From contig CAZKEM010000080.1 of assembly GCA_964551835.1 (NCBI GenBank), forward strand, positions 1-21,338: 21,338 bases of DNA, read 5' to 3'. Source of the DNA: JAHDCC01 sp964551835 (GTDB taxonomy: Bacteria > Actinomycetota > Acidimicrobiia > Acidimicrobiales > SZUA-35). Positions 7,042 through 14,965 of the stretch are shown here, one piece after another; the first letter of the stretch is position 1; each line of letters starts with the position of its first letter. The position numbers were made by a program, and so were the translations under genes. Under the pieces are notes generated by a model that saw nothing but the letters and a program-made list of their open reading frames with translations, was not told the origin of the DNA and made no database searches.

Positions 7042-7857
7042 ATGCCGTTCAACATCAACGACCTCAAAGTTAAACCTGATACCAAGCTCGATCTATCGAA
7101 CCATGACCCATCAGCGACCCCTTCCTTTGACGGCGACAAGAAACAAGGGCAGGCACGACTCAAGGTACTCAACGCCCGCTTAGAAGAGCTCCAGGACCTG
7201 TTGTGGGCCGAAGGCAAGAACCGGGTGCTATTTGTTATTCAGGCGATGGACGCAGGTGGTAAAGACGGCACTATTCGCCACGTTTTCGATGGGGTAAACC
7301 CATCGGGGGTCAAGGTGGCATCGTTTAAGAAGCCTTCGTCAAAAGAACTTGCCCACGACTACCTTTGGCGGGCACACAGCCAGGTACCTGGCGATGGCGA
7401 GTTGACGATATTCAACCGAAGCCACTATGAGGACGTCCTCGTCGTTCGTGTCCTTGAGTTGGTGCCGAAGAAGCGATGGGAACGTCGCTACAAACACATC
7501 GTCGACTTTGAACAGATGCTGGTCGACGAGGGTACGACAATCATCAAAATTTTCCTCCACATTTCGAAAGATGAACAAAAAGAACGGCTGCAAGCCCGCC
7601 TTGATGAGCCTGAAAAGAACTGGAAATTCGAGATCGGGGATTTAGAGTCTCGCAGTCACTGGGATGCTTACCACGACGCATTTGAAGAAGCCCTAGCCCG
7701 AACCAGCACCGAAGAAAGTCCCTGGTATATCATTCCCGCTAACCGAAAATGGTACCGCAACATCGCCGTATCCGAAATAATGATTCAAACATTGGAAGGC
7801 CTCAATATGAAGTTCCCCGATGCCGAAAAAGGGCTCGATCAAGTCGTTATCGACTAG
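7042..7857 (+). CDS. ppk2: Polyphosphate kinase 2 family protein (PPK2)
   Basis: A 271-residue protein (283 if GTG 7006 is used). Walker A is QAMDAGGKDGTIRHVF, Walker B lies around IFNRSHYEDVLVVRVL, and the arginine-rich lid region includes LESRSHWDAY. The start KVKPDTKLDLSNHDPSATPSF is also typical. PPK2 enzymes transfer phosphate between polyphosphate and nucleotides, mostly in the direction of nucleotide phosphorylation. The single-domain length fits the short PPK2 classes; which nucleotide it prefers cannot be settled here. The start is uncertain: ATG 7042 has AGGA only two bases upstream, and GTG 7006 has no nearby ribosome binding site. It is divergent from the J-domain gene and seems monocistronic. 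Confidence 0.93.
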   Translation: MPFNINDLKVKPDTKLDLSNHDPSATPSFDGDKKQGQARLKVLNARLEELQDLLWAEGKNRVLFVIQAMDAGGKDGTIRHVFDGVNPSGVKVASFKKPSSKELAHDYLWRAHSQVPGDGELTIFNRSHYEDVLVVRVLELVPKKRWERRYKHIVDFEQMLVDEGTTIIKIFLHISKDEQKERLQARLDEPEKNWKFEIGDLESRSHWDAYHDAFEEALARTSTEESPWYIIPANRKWYRNIAVSEIMIQTLEGLNMKFPDAEKGLDQVVID

Positions 7858-7860
7858 CAG

Positions 7861-7889
7861 CGTCACCGAACCAGAAGTGACAGGTGACG
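7861..7889 (+). terminator. Hairpin downstream of ppk2
   Basis: CGTCACC (7861-7867) and GGTGACG (7883-7889) form a perfect seven-pair stem with a 15-base loop, starting three bases after the ppk2 stop codon. There is no U-tract, so it may act as an mRNA 3' stabiliser or a weak terminator. Confidence 0.35.
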
Positions 7890-7955
7890 GCCGATGCGAT
7901 GCGGCAGGCAACCGGGTTCTATTGTGGGCAGTAACCCCGACGAACCGAGGTTCTC

Positions 7956-8594
7956 ATGTCCGACCGATCCACCGAAGGTAAACGCATCAGCGTCTCCGAT
8001 CACAACGATCCGGCGTGGCAGGTCCATCAGGTCGTCGATGATTTCGAGCTCATCGACGCTTGGAGACTTCCTGTCAGCGGGACGTTCGAAGAGTTTAACG
8101 AATTCACAAGCCTATTTGCTTCACTCGACCTTGCTCATGATGGAGCGTCAAAGGCAACAAGCCTTCTGTTCGCTGTTCGTTTGAAGATGGGGGAAGTCTT
8201 CGGGTGGGACGATGAAAGCAACACCCAACCTATCCCTGGTTGCACCGAGACGTCACTTCGCGAACGCCTCCCTCAGGAACTACGCAAAACCGCGATTTCG
8301 ACCGATAGCGCCGAAGGCGGCGAGAACGGATTCCGACACGTCTACGAGACTGCAAACGAGTCGTTGTTTGAAATATCGAATTCAACCGTCCATGCTGCTA
8401 TCCATCTTGCTTGGGTGGCCGCAAACGGCGAGAAATACGTCGGGCAGATGGGTATTTATGTCAAGAACCGTGGCCGTTTAGGTCGCTTCTACATGCCTGC
8501 CATAGCGCCTTTTCGACACCACATCGTCTACCCAGCGTTGATGCGCCGACTAAGACGAGAATGGGAACAACGAGACCTCCAACCCACTAAGTAG
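7956..8594 (+). CDS. DUF2867-like protein
   Basis: A 212-residue soluble protein without signal peptide or membrane segment. The central and C-terminal parts resemble the DUF2867 family as I remember it: DDFELIDAWRLP near the start, FAVRLKMGEVFGWD, FEISNSTVHAAIHLAWV, then GQMGIYVKNRGRLGRFYMPAIAPFRHHIVYPALMRR near the end. DUF2867 has no settled biochemical role, though it is often found fused to or near NAD-binding enzymes. CGAGG lies six bases upstream of the ATG. It sits alone between ppk2 and the membrane-protein/regulator unit, about 98 bases after ppk2. Confidence 0.7.
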   Translation: MSDRSTEGKRISVSDHNDPAWQVHQVVDDFELIDAWRLPVSGTFEEFNEFTSLFASLDLAHDGASKATSLLFAVRLKMGEVFGWDDESNTQPIPGCTETSLRERLPQELRKTAISTDSAEGGENGFRHVYETANESLFEISNSTVHAAIHLAWVAANGEKYVGQMGIYVKNRGRLGRFYMPAIAPFRHHIVYPALMRRLRREWEQRDLQPTK

Positions 8595-8619
8595 CCGACC
8601 GAGGTGGGTGGGGGCCGAC

Positions 8620-8648
8620 TTGACCTACTTACACTTCTTGCATATACT
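8620..8648 (+). promoter_or_regulatory. Sigma-70-type promoter of the membrane protein/regulator unit
   Basis: TTGACC (8620-8625) and TATACT (8643-8648) are separated by exactly 17 bases. They match the consensus at five of six and five of six positions. Transcription would start near 8655, giving a leader of about 35 bases with the GGAG ribosome binding site before ATG 8690. Confidence 0.65.
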
Positions 8649-8665
8649 TACTTTTTTGGAAAGTA
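8649..8665. promoter_or_regulatory. Palindromic operator candidate over the transcription start
   Basis: TACTTT and AAAGTA form a perfect 6+6 inverted repeat with a 5-base centre, directly after the -10 box. A second TACTTAC copy at 8626-8632 repeats TACTTAC at 8645-8651. The position would block RNA polymerase, and the downstream gene pair encodes a winged-helix DNA-binding protein. Autoregulation is an inference. Confidence 0.45.
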
Positions 8666-8689
8666 GTTTTGCCTCGGACGGAGACTTTG

Positions 8690-9157
8690 ATGTCGAGATA
8701 CAGTGACCAGCAAGACACCGCTAAACAGATGCTGGATGAATTAGGGTCCCGTAACGTGGCAACCAGTCGAGACCGTCTCGTCCACGCGCTACTTGTCGGC
8801 GCGACCGGTTCGACCCTAGTCTCGCAAATGCTACTAGGCCTCTATCTCGATGACCACGTAAGTTTCGGATGGGCTTCATCGGCTAGTTTTGCGGTGGCGA
8901 TGACGGTTCTGTATGGGCTTTGGCTTGCCGCTAGCCACTTCAGCGAGTCCAAGCCCCGCGACTACTACAAGAAGTTGCTATTGGCGCTAGCTCCTTCCCT
9001 GGTAGTGACCCTCGTCGTCGTCTTCCCCTACATCAACTACAACCACTACACAAACCCTGACCTTTCCGTTCCAGTTGCGGTCGGTCTTGCCGGCATAGTC
9101 GTTGGATCCACGCCAAGTTGGATCGTTTCGCTATATACTTATCGGAGCCAGGCGTGA
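8690..9157 (+). CDS. Four-helix membrane protein, unknown function
   Basis: A 155-residue protein with a polar N-terminus (about 30 residues, MSRYSDQQDTAKQMLDELG). Four hydrophobic segments follow, at roughly 32-52, 58-80, 95-115 and 128-150. I chose ATG 8690 because GGAG lies seven bases upstream; a TTG at 8669 would add seven poorly supported residues. No family is recognised. Its stop codon overlaps the start of the next gene (GTGA), so it is translationally coupled to a winged-helix regulator. Such pairs usually have the regulator control the pair. Confidence 0.75.
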   Translation: MSRYSDQQDTAKQMLDELGSRNVATSRDRLVHALLVGATGSTLVSQMLLGLYLDDHVSFGWASSASFAVAMTVLYGLWLAASHFSESKPRDYYKKLLLALAPSLVVTLVVVFPYINYNHYTNPDLSVPVAVGLAGIVVGSTPSWIVSLYTYRSQA

Positions 9158-9531
9158 CCGCACGGCAACATGCTCGACATCAACTCGACCCTGCGTTCAA
9201 GTCTCCTATTCGCTTCAGTATCGTTGCCTGCCTTGCCGGTGTCGACGAAACCAGCTTCGCCCGGCTTCGGGATAGGGTCGAGATCTCTGATGCGACGCTA
9301 TCCAAACATGCAGCGGCCCTTGAAGGGGTTGGGTATGTCAAAATCCGGAAAGGCTACCTCGGCAAGCGACCAAAGACTTGGCTGTCTCTAAAGGCGAAAG
9401 GCCGCTCGGCGTTCGACCAACACGTCGATGCCTTGCACACAATAGCGGCCGGAGTCGATTCTGCGGAACTCACTTCAACTACTAGGCAGCCGAAGGCACA
9501 GGCGGCCGAACAGAACCTCAGAACAATTTGA
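9154..9531 (+). CDS. Winged-helix transcriptional regulator (HTH_34/MarR-like)
   Basis: A 125-residue protein. Residues 10-95 follow the HTH_34-type winged-helix pattern: LDPAFKSPIRFSIVACLAG, then FARLRDRVEISDATLSKHAAALEGVGYV as the recognition region, and IRKGYLGKRPKTWLSLKAKGRSAFDQHVDAL as wing plus C-terminal helix. The GTG at 9154 overlaps the upstream stop by four bases and has GGAG seven bases before it, so it is preferred over a longer in-frame start inside the upstream gene. The C-terminal 30 residues are low in structure. It probably binds the palindrome at 8649-8665. Its stop is 21 bases from the convergent lipoprotein gene. Confidence 0.85.
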   Translation: MTARQHARHQLDPAFKSPIRFSIVACLAGVDETSFARLRDRVEISDATLSKHAAALEGVGYVKIRKGYLGKRPKTWLSLKAKGRSAFDQHVDALHTIAAGVDSAELTSTTRQPKAQAAEQNLRTI

Positions 9532-9552
9532 TGACGTTCGGCGCAGCTGAAG

Positions 9553-10155
9553 CTATTCGTATAGGGGTTGTTCTTCGTCGCCGACCAGTTCACGAGCTGC
9601 GTCCGACGGCCACCAGATCGTCAACGAAACCCGGTAACGGTCTGAGCCTCGATCTTTGATGCCCAACGACAAGACGTAATCCTGATCGGTTGGCCAGCCG
9701 GTAACACGAATCCCAAGGCGGGGATCGTCGTCTCGGACATGATTGTCAACCCACTTCTGAACATAGGCGGCGTCGAGTTCATAGCCGATACTAACAGCCA
9801 ATTTTTCAAGCTCGGTTACGACGTCAGGCCCCTCGGTCAACGTGTGAAATCTCAATGATTCCAAACGGTCGTTCGCTGGGTCACCTGTATCGTTTTCCGT
9901 TACGTCAAAGTTGATCCACATGCGGGCAGCCTGAACATCGAAGACATTGCCGTCGGGAAGCGAGATCCTAATTTCGACGGGGGCGAACGACGACTGTTGG
10001 CGATCGGGACTTATCCCCGAAGACGCCAAATCGGCTCGCAATGTACTATCGGACAATTCCCAATCAAACGAATTGCCACTAGCCGAAGAATTACAACCTG
10101 ACACCAAGATAACTAACCCCACAATCGAACATCGAAACAACTTCAACGTACTCAA
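9553..10155 (-). CDS. Predicted lipoprotein, third gene of WXG operon
   Basis: A 200-residue protein with a lipoprotein signal: basic residues at 5 and 8, a hydrophobic stretch (IVGLVILV) and the lipobox LVSGC with Cys21. The mature part is soluble and acidic, with short segments such as FDVQAARMWINFDV, RLGIRVTGWPTDQDYVLSL and YRVSLTIWWPSDA that look like beta strands. No family is recognised. The TTG start at 10155 overlaps the upstream gene's TGA (TTGA), so translation is coupled. The gene is last in a three-gene operon. Being exported, it could bind or be a partner of the upstream protein, for example as immunity or anchor; that is inference. Confidence 0.75.
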   Translation of the reverse strand: MSTLKLFRCSIVGLVILVSGCNSSASGNSFDWELSDSTLRADLASSGISPDRQQSSFAPVEIRISLPDGNVFDVQAARMWINFDVTENDTGDPANDRLESLRFHTLTEGPDVVTELEKLAVSIGYELDAAYVQKWVDNHVRDDDPRLGIRVTGWPTDQDYVLSLGIKDRGSDRYRVSLTIWWPSDAARELVGDEEQPLYE

Positions 10156-11591
10156 CGCAACTTCTTCGGCACCTGTCGGTACCGTTCAACCTCTTCATCT
10201 AGATCTCGATGAACCTGCTCACGTAACCCCTCCGGGTCCTTATTGGAACGGTCGAGAACGTTAGGTAAGACCTCTCCATTTATCCAATGCATACGATCGT
10301 CCTCGTTAGCGACGTTAGCCGTGGGATCTATTCCCGGCAGCGATCCGTCGATATCAGGTACCAACGGAAGCGGTAAATGGACATCAACGTCGGGTGTCAT
10401 GGTGTGTTCGGCGAAGCCTTCACCCTCAGAGGCGTCCTTGGCTGTAACCGAAGCCACTGTCACAAAAGCCTGGTTGACGATACCGCTATCCCAAATTTCG
10501 CTGTATTCGTCTTGAATAATGTCGCGTTGCTCACGGTCTGTCATCTCAATAGCGGCCTGATCGTGGTCGCCGCGTTCAAAAGCTTCCCAGGCCCCAAGAA
10601 CTTCTGCTTTTTGTGCCTCGTCCTCGACCGATGAACTACCTTCGGCGTACTCTTCGATCAGGTCCATTCCCCCGATCTGGTACGCATAGTGTTGAGTTCC
10701 CATGTCGTCGAAAATTTGTTTCTCCATCTCAAGGAAGTTCTTTTCCATCAGGTCCAGAGAGGCAGTTATTTCGTCAACACCCATATCGGCGATCTGAGCG
10801 GTTACCGGGTCCGGAATACCTTGCCCTTTAAGATACTCGGTGATGTCTCCGCCTGCGGCTGCGTGATTCTTCAGCGCGTTTACGTCGAGGAACCCGGCAT
10901 AGAATTGAGGCGCCGCGATACTGGCCAACCCTAACCATTTCATATCGGGGTCCTGATCGTACAGCTGAGGATAATACTCGTACACCGCTGCGACGTTTTC
11001 TGCGTTGTGTTCGAGACCTTTGGACGGATCCCAGTTCTTGATACCAGCTTCTTCATAGGTGTCTTCTCTGAGGCGGTCGACGATTTCTTCCGAAGTCATC
11101 GTCGCCTTTAGCCACGCCACATAAGGGTTCTTACCCTCTGCAATCAGCTCCTCGTACGTGTCCTCTTCTTCGGGTGATAGTTCACCTTCGGCATGGCGGG
11201 CGATTGCCTGCGACTCTCGAAGAGACCGAACACGGTCAATATCGCCTTCCTCGAGAGCCTCGTCAATTTCGTCTTGAATCTCGTCGGTCGACTTTGCGAA
11301 GCCATTGGCCGCCAAAATCTTGGTCATCTCGATCTCGGTCAAACCCTTGCCGTCGGCCTCGAGAAACGCATCCCGGACCAACTGAACGTAGTTCGAAGCT
11401 GATCGAATCTCTTCGACAATGGCTTCCATGTCATAGTCCGACCGAGTCCCAACCAAACCGCTAACGTCTAAGTTGTCGGCGGATCGGCGAAGCGAAATAA
11501 GGTCATCCGAGATCGGGGTCAGGGTCAGGTCGGCCTCATCTGCGGTCTCAATAAAAACCGCTGCGGTCTCGGGATCCATCGAAACGGTCAT
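10152..11591 (-). CDS. Large acidic protein of unknown function, second gene of WXG operon
   Basis: A 479-residue, strongly acidic protein with no signal peptide and no transmembrane segment. It looks mainly helical, with acidic helices at about 100-185 (IQDEIDEALEEGDIDRVRSL, SPEEEDTYEELIAEG). Next comes a Trp/Tyr-rich core (YEYYPQLYDQDPDMKWLGLA, then APQFYAGFLDV), and further helices (LEMEKQIFDDMGTQHYAYQ). A Pro/Asp-rich stretch (TPDVDVHLPLPLVPDIDGSLPG) precedes a final helix. I do not recognise a family. TGGAGG lies seven bases before ATG 11591, which overlaps the WXG gene's stop (ATGA). The pairing with a WXG protein suggests a type VII secretion-related cargo or partner; the sequence does not show an enzymatic motif. 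Confidence 0.75.
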   Translation of the reverse strand: MTVSMDPETAAVFIETADEADLTLTPISDDLISLRRSADNLDVSGLVGTRSDYDMEAIVEEIRSASNYVQLVRDAFLEADGKGLTEIEMTKILAANGFAKSTDEIQDEIDEALEEGDIDRVRSLRESQAIARHAEGELSPEEEDTYEELIAEGKNPYVAWLKATMTSEEIVDRLREDTYEEAGIKNWDPSKGLEHNAENVAAVYEYYPQLYDQDPDMKWLGLASIAAPQFYAGFLDVNALKNHAAAGGDITEYLKGQGIPDPVTAQIADMGVDEITASLDLMEKNFLEMEKQIFDDMGTQHYAYQIGGMDLIEEYAEGSSSVEDEAQKAEVLGAWEAFERGDHDQAAIEMTDREQRDIIQDEYSEIWDSGIVNQAFVTVASVTAKDASEGEGFAEHTMTPDVDVHLPLPLVPDIDGSLPGIDPTANVANEDDRMHWINGEVLPNVLDRSNKDPEGLREQVHRDLDEEVERYRQVPKKLR

Positions 11592-11938
11592 ATGTAGCCT
11601 CCAGGGTGTGAGAAGAAGGGCGGTTCAGGGGTCGGCACGCTAGAAAAGGAAGAGCCAGTAGATTCAGCTCTGAGTTGCTTGCGAGCGTTGTAACTTTGCG
11701 CCGCAGCCGCGGCATATTCTTCGGCCTCAAGTTTCAACTTTGATCGACAAGTCTCAATGGCCTCGCTATTGTCTTTCATCGACTTACTGAAGTCGTCAGC
11801 AAACTGACCCTTCCACTCTCGCAGGGTCTCTAGAGTCTCAACCTCGAGCGAAGAGCTAGCTGTTTCGAGGGAGGTTGCTGCGGTGTAACACCGACGAGCG
11901 TACTTGAGAGCCGCTCGTTCAAATTGGTCATCCACCAT
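11588..11938 (-). CDS. WXG100-like small helical hairpin protein
   Basis: A 116-residue protein built like a WXG100/ESX protein: two long helices (about residues 5-38 and 46-90) joined by a turn with W42-K43-G44. There is no signal peptide or membrane segment, and a Pro/Ser-rich tail of about 20 residues ends it. Secreted WXG100 proteins usually carry a YxxxD/E motif after the second helix. It is not seen here (the tail helix is Ala-rich around Tyr75 and Tyr83), so the ESX assignment is by fold pattern and not certain. GGAGG lies three bases before the ATG. It is the first gene of a three-gene coupled operon. No T7SS ATPase gene is in the window. Confidence 0.65.
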   Translation of the reverse strand: MVDDQFERAALKYARRCYTAATSLETASSSLEVETLETLREWKGQFADDFSKSMKDNSEAIETCRSKLKLEAEEYAAAAAQSYNARKQLRAESTGSSFSSVPTPEPPFFSHPGGYI

Positions 11939-11964
11939 CTACCTCCGCCTAAATCCTTTAGTAC

Positions 11965-11992
11965 ATAGTAGTTGGTTAAATTTGACATTCAA
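11965..11992 (-). promoter_or_regulatory. Possible promoter of the WXG operon
   Basis: On the complement, TTGAAT (11987-11992) and TACTAT (11965-11970) are separated by 16 bases, about 27 bases before the WXG start at 11938. It matches consensus at four and four positions, so it is weak; the region is AT-rich and between the atp terminator and the operon. Confidence 0.3.
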
Positions 11993-12051
11993 CGACTCTA
12001 CCGAGTGAAAACCTCATTCGACGAGCCCACATTCGGGCCCTATCTGGTAAA

Positions 12052-12081
12052 CAAAAAAATACCTCGCTCCGAGTCCGGAGA
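12052..12081 (-). terminator. Rho-independent terminator of the ATP synthase operon
   Basis: On the complement, CTCCG-GACT-CGGAG forms a five-pair hairpin (12067-12080). A seven-base U-tract (T run, 12053-12059 as A on the plus strand) follows about seven bases later. It lies roughly 40 bases after the atpC stop. The stem is short and the spacer to the U-tract is long for a textbook terminator. Confidence 0.5.
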
Positions 12082-12118
12082 CGACGCAGTTTAAACTCAT
12101 AGATTTGTCGGGGTTCAG

Positions 12119-12517
12119 CTAAACGTCAACGCCAGCGGTTGTCAACTGTACCTGAGCCCACTTCTTGTCAGCCTTGGCACCGTCGTCCTCAGAGTCCGAG
12201 GTTAATGCGGCTTCAGCCGTCGTGAGCTGTTCCCGAGCAACTGACACGTCGATATCGTTAGCGGGAATTGCTCCGTTGGAAAGAACCGTTACTTTCTTAC
12301 CAGCGACCGAGACGAACCCGCCTCGCACCGCAAACTTTACAACCGATCCAGACTCCTCAGTAACTCGAACTTCACAGGTGTCGAGACTGCCGACAAAGGG
12401 CTCGTGGCCTTCTAAGAACGCTATCTCGCCGCCGCCCTTGGTACGGGCAACGACCTGTGTCGCCTGGCCCGAATAGAGTGAATCTTCGGGAGATACGAAT
12501 TCGACCTGGAACGCCAT
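12119..12517 (-). CDS. atpC: F1Fo ATP synthase epsilon subunit
   Basis: A 132-residue protein. Its N-terminal beta-sandwich has the family pattern: FQVEFVSPEDSLYSG, then GEIAFLEGHEPFVGSLD, then VKFAVRGGFVSVAGKKVTVLSNGA. A short helical C-terminal domain follows (SVAREQLTTAEAALT), ending in a poorly conserved tail. The epsilon subunit sits on gamma in the central stalk, and its C-terminal helices inhibit ATP hydrolysis in many bacteria. The gene is last in the atp operon, and its ATG overlaps the atpD stop by one base (TAATG). A hairpin with a U-tract follows. Confidence 0.95.
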   Translation of the reverse strand: MAFQVEFVSPEDSLYSGQATQVVARTKGGGEIAFLEGHEPFVGSLDTCEVRVTEESGSVVKFAVRGGFVSVAGKKVTVLSNGAIPANDIDVSVAREQLTTAEAALTSDSEDDGAKADKKWAQVQLTTAGVDV

Positions 12518-13977
12518 TACGACGCTGCTTCTGCCTGGAGTTTCTCGGCCTTCTCACGTGCTTCGTCGGCACCGCCGACATTCAAGAACGCCTGTTCTGG
12601 AAGGTCATCAAGCTCGCCGGTTACAAGAGCCTCGAAACTATCGATCGTTTCCTCAACCGAAGTGAATACACCAGGCAAGCCGGTAAAGATCTGAGCAACG
12701 AACATAGGTTGCGACAAGAACCGCTGGACTTTACGAGCCCGGTTCACGGCAATGCGATCTTCTTCGGAGAGCTCATCGAGACCGAGAATCGCAATGATGT
12801 CTTGAAGTTCCTTGTAACGCTGCAGAATTTCCTGCACTTGGCGAGCAACGTTGTAATGACGATCACCGACTACTTCAGGAGCCAAGATAGTAGACGTCGA
12901 AGAAAGTGGATCTACCGCAGGGTAGATACCCAAGGCCGCAATTTCGCGGCTCAGTTCGGTAGTCGCGTCCAAGTGAGTGAACGTAGTGAACGGTGCAGGG
13001 TCGGTGTAATCATCGGCGGGAACGTACACGGCCTGCAGAGAAGTAATCGACTTACCCCCAGTAGAGGTAATTCGTTCCTGGAGGGTACCCATCTCGTCAG
13101 CCAGCGTTGGCTGGTAGCCCACAGCTGAAGGCATACGACCTAGAAGCGTTGATACTTCAGAACCTGCTTGGACGAAACGGAAAATGTTGTCAACGAACAA
13201 CAGCACGTCTTGACCCTGTACGTCGCGGAAGTATTCGGCCATGGTAAGCGCCGACAAGGCGATGCGGAGACGAACACCGGGTGGTTCATCCATCTGACCG
13301 AAACATAGTGCCGCTTTGGAAAGTACCGAGGTTTCACCATCGCCCATCATGGTCTCAGCCATTTCGATGAAAAGGTCCGTACCTTCACGGGTACGTTCTC
13401 CCACACCGGCGAAGACCGAAACACCACCATGGTTGGCGGCGACACGGGTGATCATTTCTTGAATAAGTACTGTCTTGCCTACACCGGCACCACCAAAGAG
13501 GCCGATCTTTCCACCCTGAAGGTACGGGGTAAGAAGATCAATCACCTTAATGCCGGTTTCAAGAACTTGTTTGGTTGGCTCAAGCGAGTCGAACGAAGGA
13601 GCCGCGCGGTGGATTTCCCATTGCGTTTCGATGTCCAGCTGGTCAGCGGGAACGTCTAGCGGCTCGCCGATTACGTTCCAGATGTGTCCAAGCGTGACGT
13701 CGCCGACGGGAACCGAGATGCCTCGGCCAGTGTTACGAACAGTTGCCCCGCGGGTGAGGCCGTCGGTTGGTTTTAGGGCAACGGCACGGATTCGCCCGTC
13801 TCCGAGTTGCTGGGCAACCTCAGCCATTACCTTGGTGGTTTCGCCTTCGATCGTTACATCGAACTCGATGGCATGGTTGATCTCTGGGAGAGCTCCTGGT
13901 GGAAACTCAACGTCGACAACTGGCCCTGCTATGGTTACGACCCGGCCGTCTTTAAGCTTTGGTTCGGTGGCAGTCAT
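12517..13977 (-). CDS. atpD: F1Fo ATP synthase beta subunit
   Basis: A 486-residue protein of the usual family length. The P-loop is GGAGVGKT (162-169), and GVGERTREG (191-199) carries the catalytic glutamate. The Walker B aspartate is in LLFVDNIF (about 259-266), and the C-terminal DELSEED (401-407) that couples to gamma is intact. This is the catalytic subunit that makes ATP from ADP and phosphate. It lies between atpG (52-base gap) and atpC (one-base overlap). It has no sign of disruption or unusual composition. Confidence 0.98.
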   Translation of the reverse strand: MTATEPKLKDGRVVTIAGPVVDVEFPPGALPEINHAIEFDVTIEGETTKVMAEVAQQLGDGRIRAVALKPTDGLTRGATVRNTGRGISVPVGDVTLGHIWNVIGEPLDVPADQLDIETQWEIHRAAPSFDSLEPTKQVLETGIKVIDLLTPYLQGGKIGLFGGAGVGKTVLIQEMITRVAANHGGVSVFAGVGERTREGTDLFIEMAETMMGDGETSVLSKAALCFGQMDEPPGVRLRIALSALTMAEYFRDVQGQDVLLFVDNIFRFVQAGSEVSTLLGRMPSAVGYQPTLADEMGTLQERITSTGGKSITSLQAVYVPADDYTDPAPFTTFTHLDATTELSREIAALGIYPAVDPLSSTSTILAPEVVGDRHYNVARQVQEILQRYKELQDIIAILGLDELSEEDRIAVNRARKVQRFLSQPMFVAQIFTGLPGVFTSVEETIDSFEALVTGELDDLPEQAFLNVGGADEAREKAEKLQAEAAS

Positions 13978-14029
13978 TTCTTAGTTGCTCCTGGGGTGTT
14001 TTCAGATCTTTGGTTGGTCAAGTGGTGCG

Positions 14030-14962
14030 TTACGCTGGCGGTACCAGCACGGCTTCGGTTTCTTCTTTGTCTGAGCCGAGTGCTTCCGCTCCGCTGACAA
14101 TTTCCATAATTTCGGTAGTGATCGACTCTTGGCGAGCCCGGTTCATGGCCCGAGCGAGTTTCGTGATGAGTTCTTCGGCGTTGTCGGTCGCCGCCTTCAT
14201 CGCTCGTTGACGGTTTGCGTGTTCGGATGCTGCTGCGTCTAGCAAGGCTGCAAACAAACGAGATTCGACATAGAGCGGTAGGAGGTCTTCGAGAACACCT
14301 TCAGCCGATGGTTCAAATGCAAACCCTGCGAGAGCTTCGGCGTCTCCCCCGCCTGCTTCGGCTACTGTCTCGACCGATTCCAGCGGGAGGAACTTGCGAA
14401 CGGCTGGACGTTGTGTACCCAAGCTTACGAACTCGGTATAGACCAGCACAACTTGATCAACATCGTTATCGACGAAGATGTCATGACAGTGAGTGGCAAT
14501 CTCCCGTGCGTCTTCGTACGTCGGATTGTCGGTGAACCCATTCCAAGAAGCTTCAATGTCGTAGCCGCGGAACGAGAAATAGTCGTTGACTTTACGGCCG
14601 ACGGTGAGGAGTTTGTATTCTCCGCCTTCGGCCCTCACGGCTTGGATCTCGCGCTCGGCCGAGCGTAGAACCGAAGCGTTGTAAGGTCCCGCCATGCCAC
14701 GATCACCGGCGCAAACCACGAAGCCAACTTTCTTGACATCCTCGACTTTACGTAGAAGTGGGTGTTCAACGTCGACGCCGCCGGCCGCGAGATCTTCAAT
14801 AACACCGGTTAGTTGTTCGGCGTATGGTCTGGCCGCTCTGGCTCGTTGTTGAGCTCGGGCAACTCGAGTGGCAGCGATTAGCTCCATTGCTCGAGTGATC
14901 TTTTTTGTATTCTTAACGCTGCCTATGCGGCGGCGCAGAATACGTTCGGCTCCACCTGGCAT
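14030..14962 (-). CDS. atpG: F1Fo ATP synthase gamma subunit
   Basis: A 310-residue protein. The N-terminal coiled-coil helix is recognised by RIGSVKNTKKITRAMELIAA and runs into the VARAQQRARAARPYAEQL segment. The central Rossmann-like part has GFVVCAGDRGMAGPYNASV. The C-terminal helix is QRAMKAATDNAEELITKLARAMNRARQESITTEIMEIVSGAEAL. Gamma is the rotating shaft. It is slightly longer than E. coli gamma: an acidic segment around residues 213-230 (ETVAEAGGGDAEALAG) and about 20 polar residues after the terminal helix are added. The start is three bases after the atpA stop. Confidence 0.97.
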   Translation of the reverse strand: MPGGAERILRRRIGSVKNTKKITRAMELIAATRVARAQQRARAARPYAEQLTGVIEDLAAGGVDVEHPLLRKVEDVKKVGFVVCAGDRGMAGPYNASVLRSAEREIQAVRAEGGEYKLLTVGRKVNDYFSFRGYDIEASWNGFTDNPTYEDAREIATHCHDIFVDNDVDQVVLVYTEFVSLGTQRPAVRKFLPLESVETVAEAGGGDAEALAGFAFEPSAEGVLEDLLPLYVESRLFAALLDAAASEHANRQRAMKAATDNAEELITKLARAMNRARQESITTEIMEIVSGAEALGSDKEETEAVLVPPA

Positions 14963-14965
14963 CGG

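Noticed and set aside
7914..7937. GGGTT/AACCC inverted repeat before the DUF2867-like gene
   Set aside because: Five-pair stem with a 14-base loop is too weak to call against chance.
12457..13128. 223-codon plus-strand frame antisense to atpD
   Set aside because: It lies fully inside and opposite the well-conserved atpD and the start of atpC, has no family features and no ribosome binding site; it reflects codon use of the real gene.
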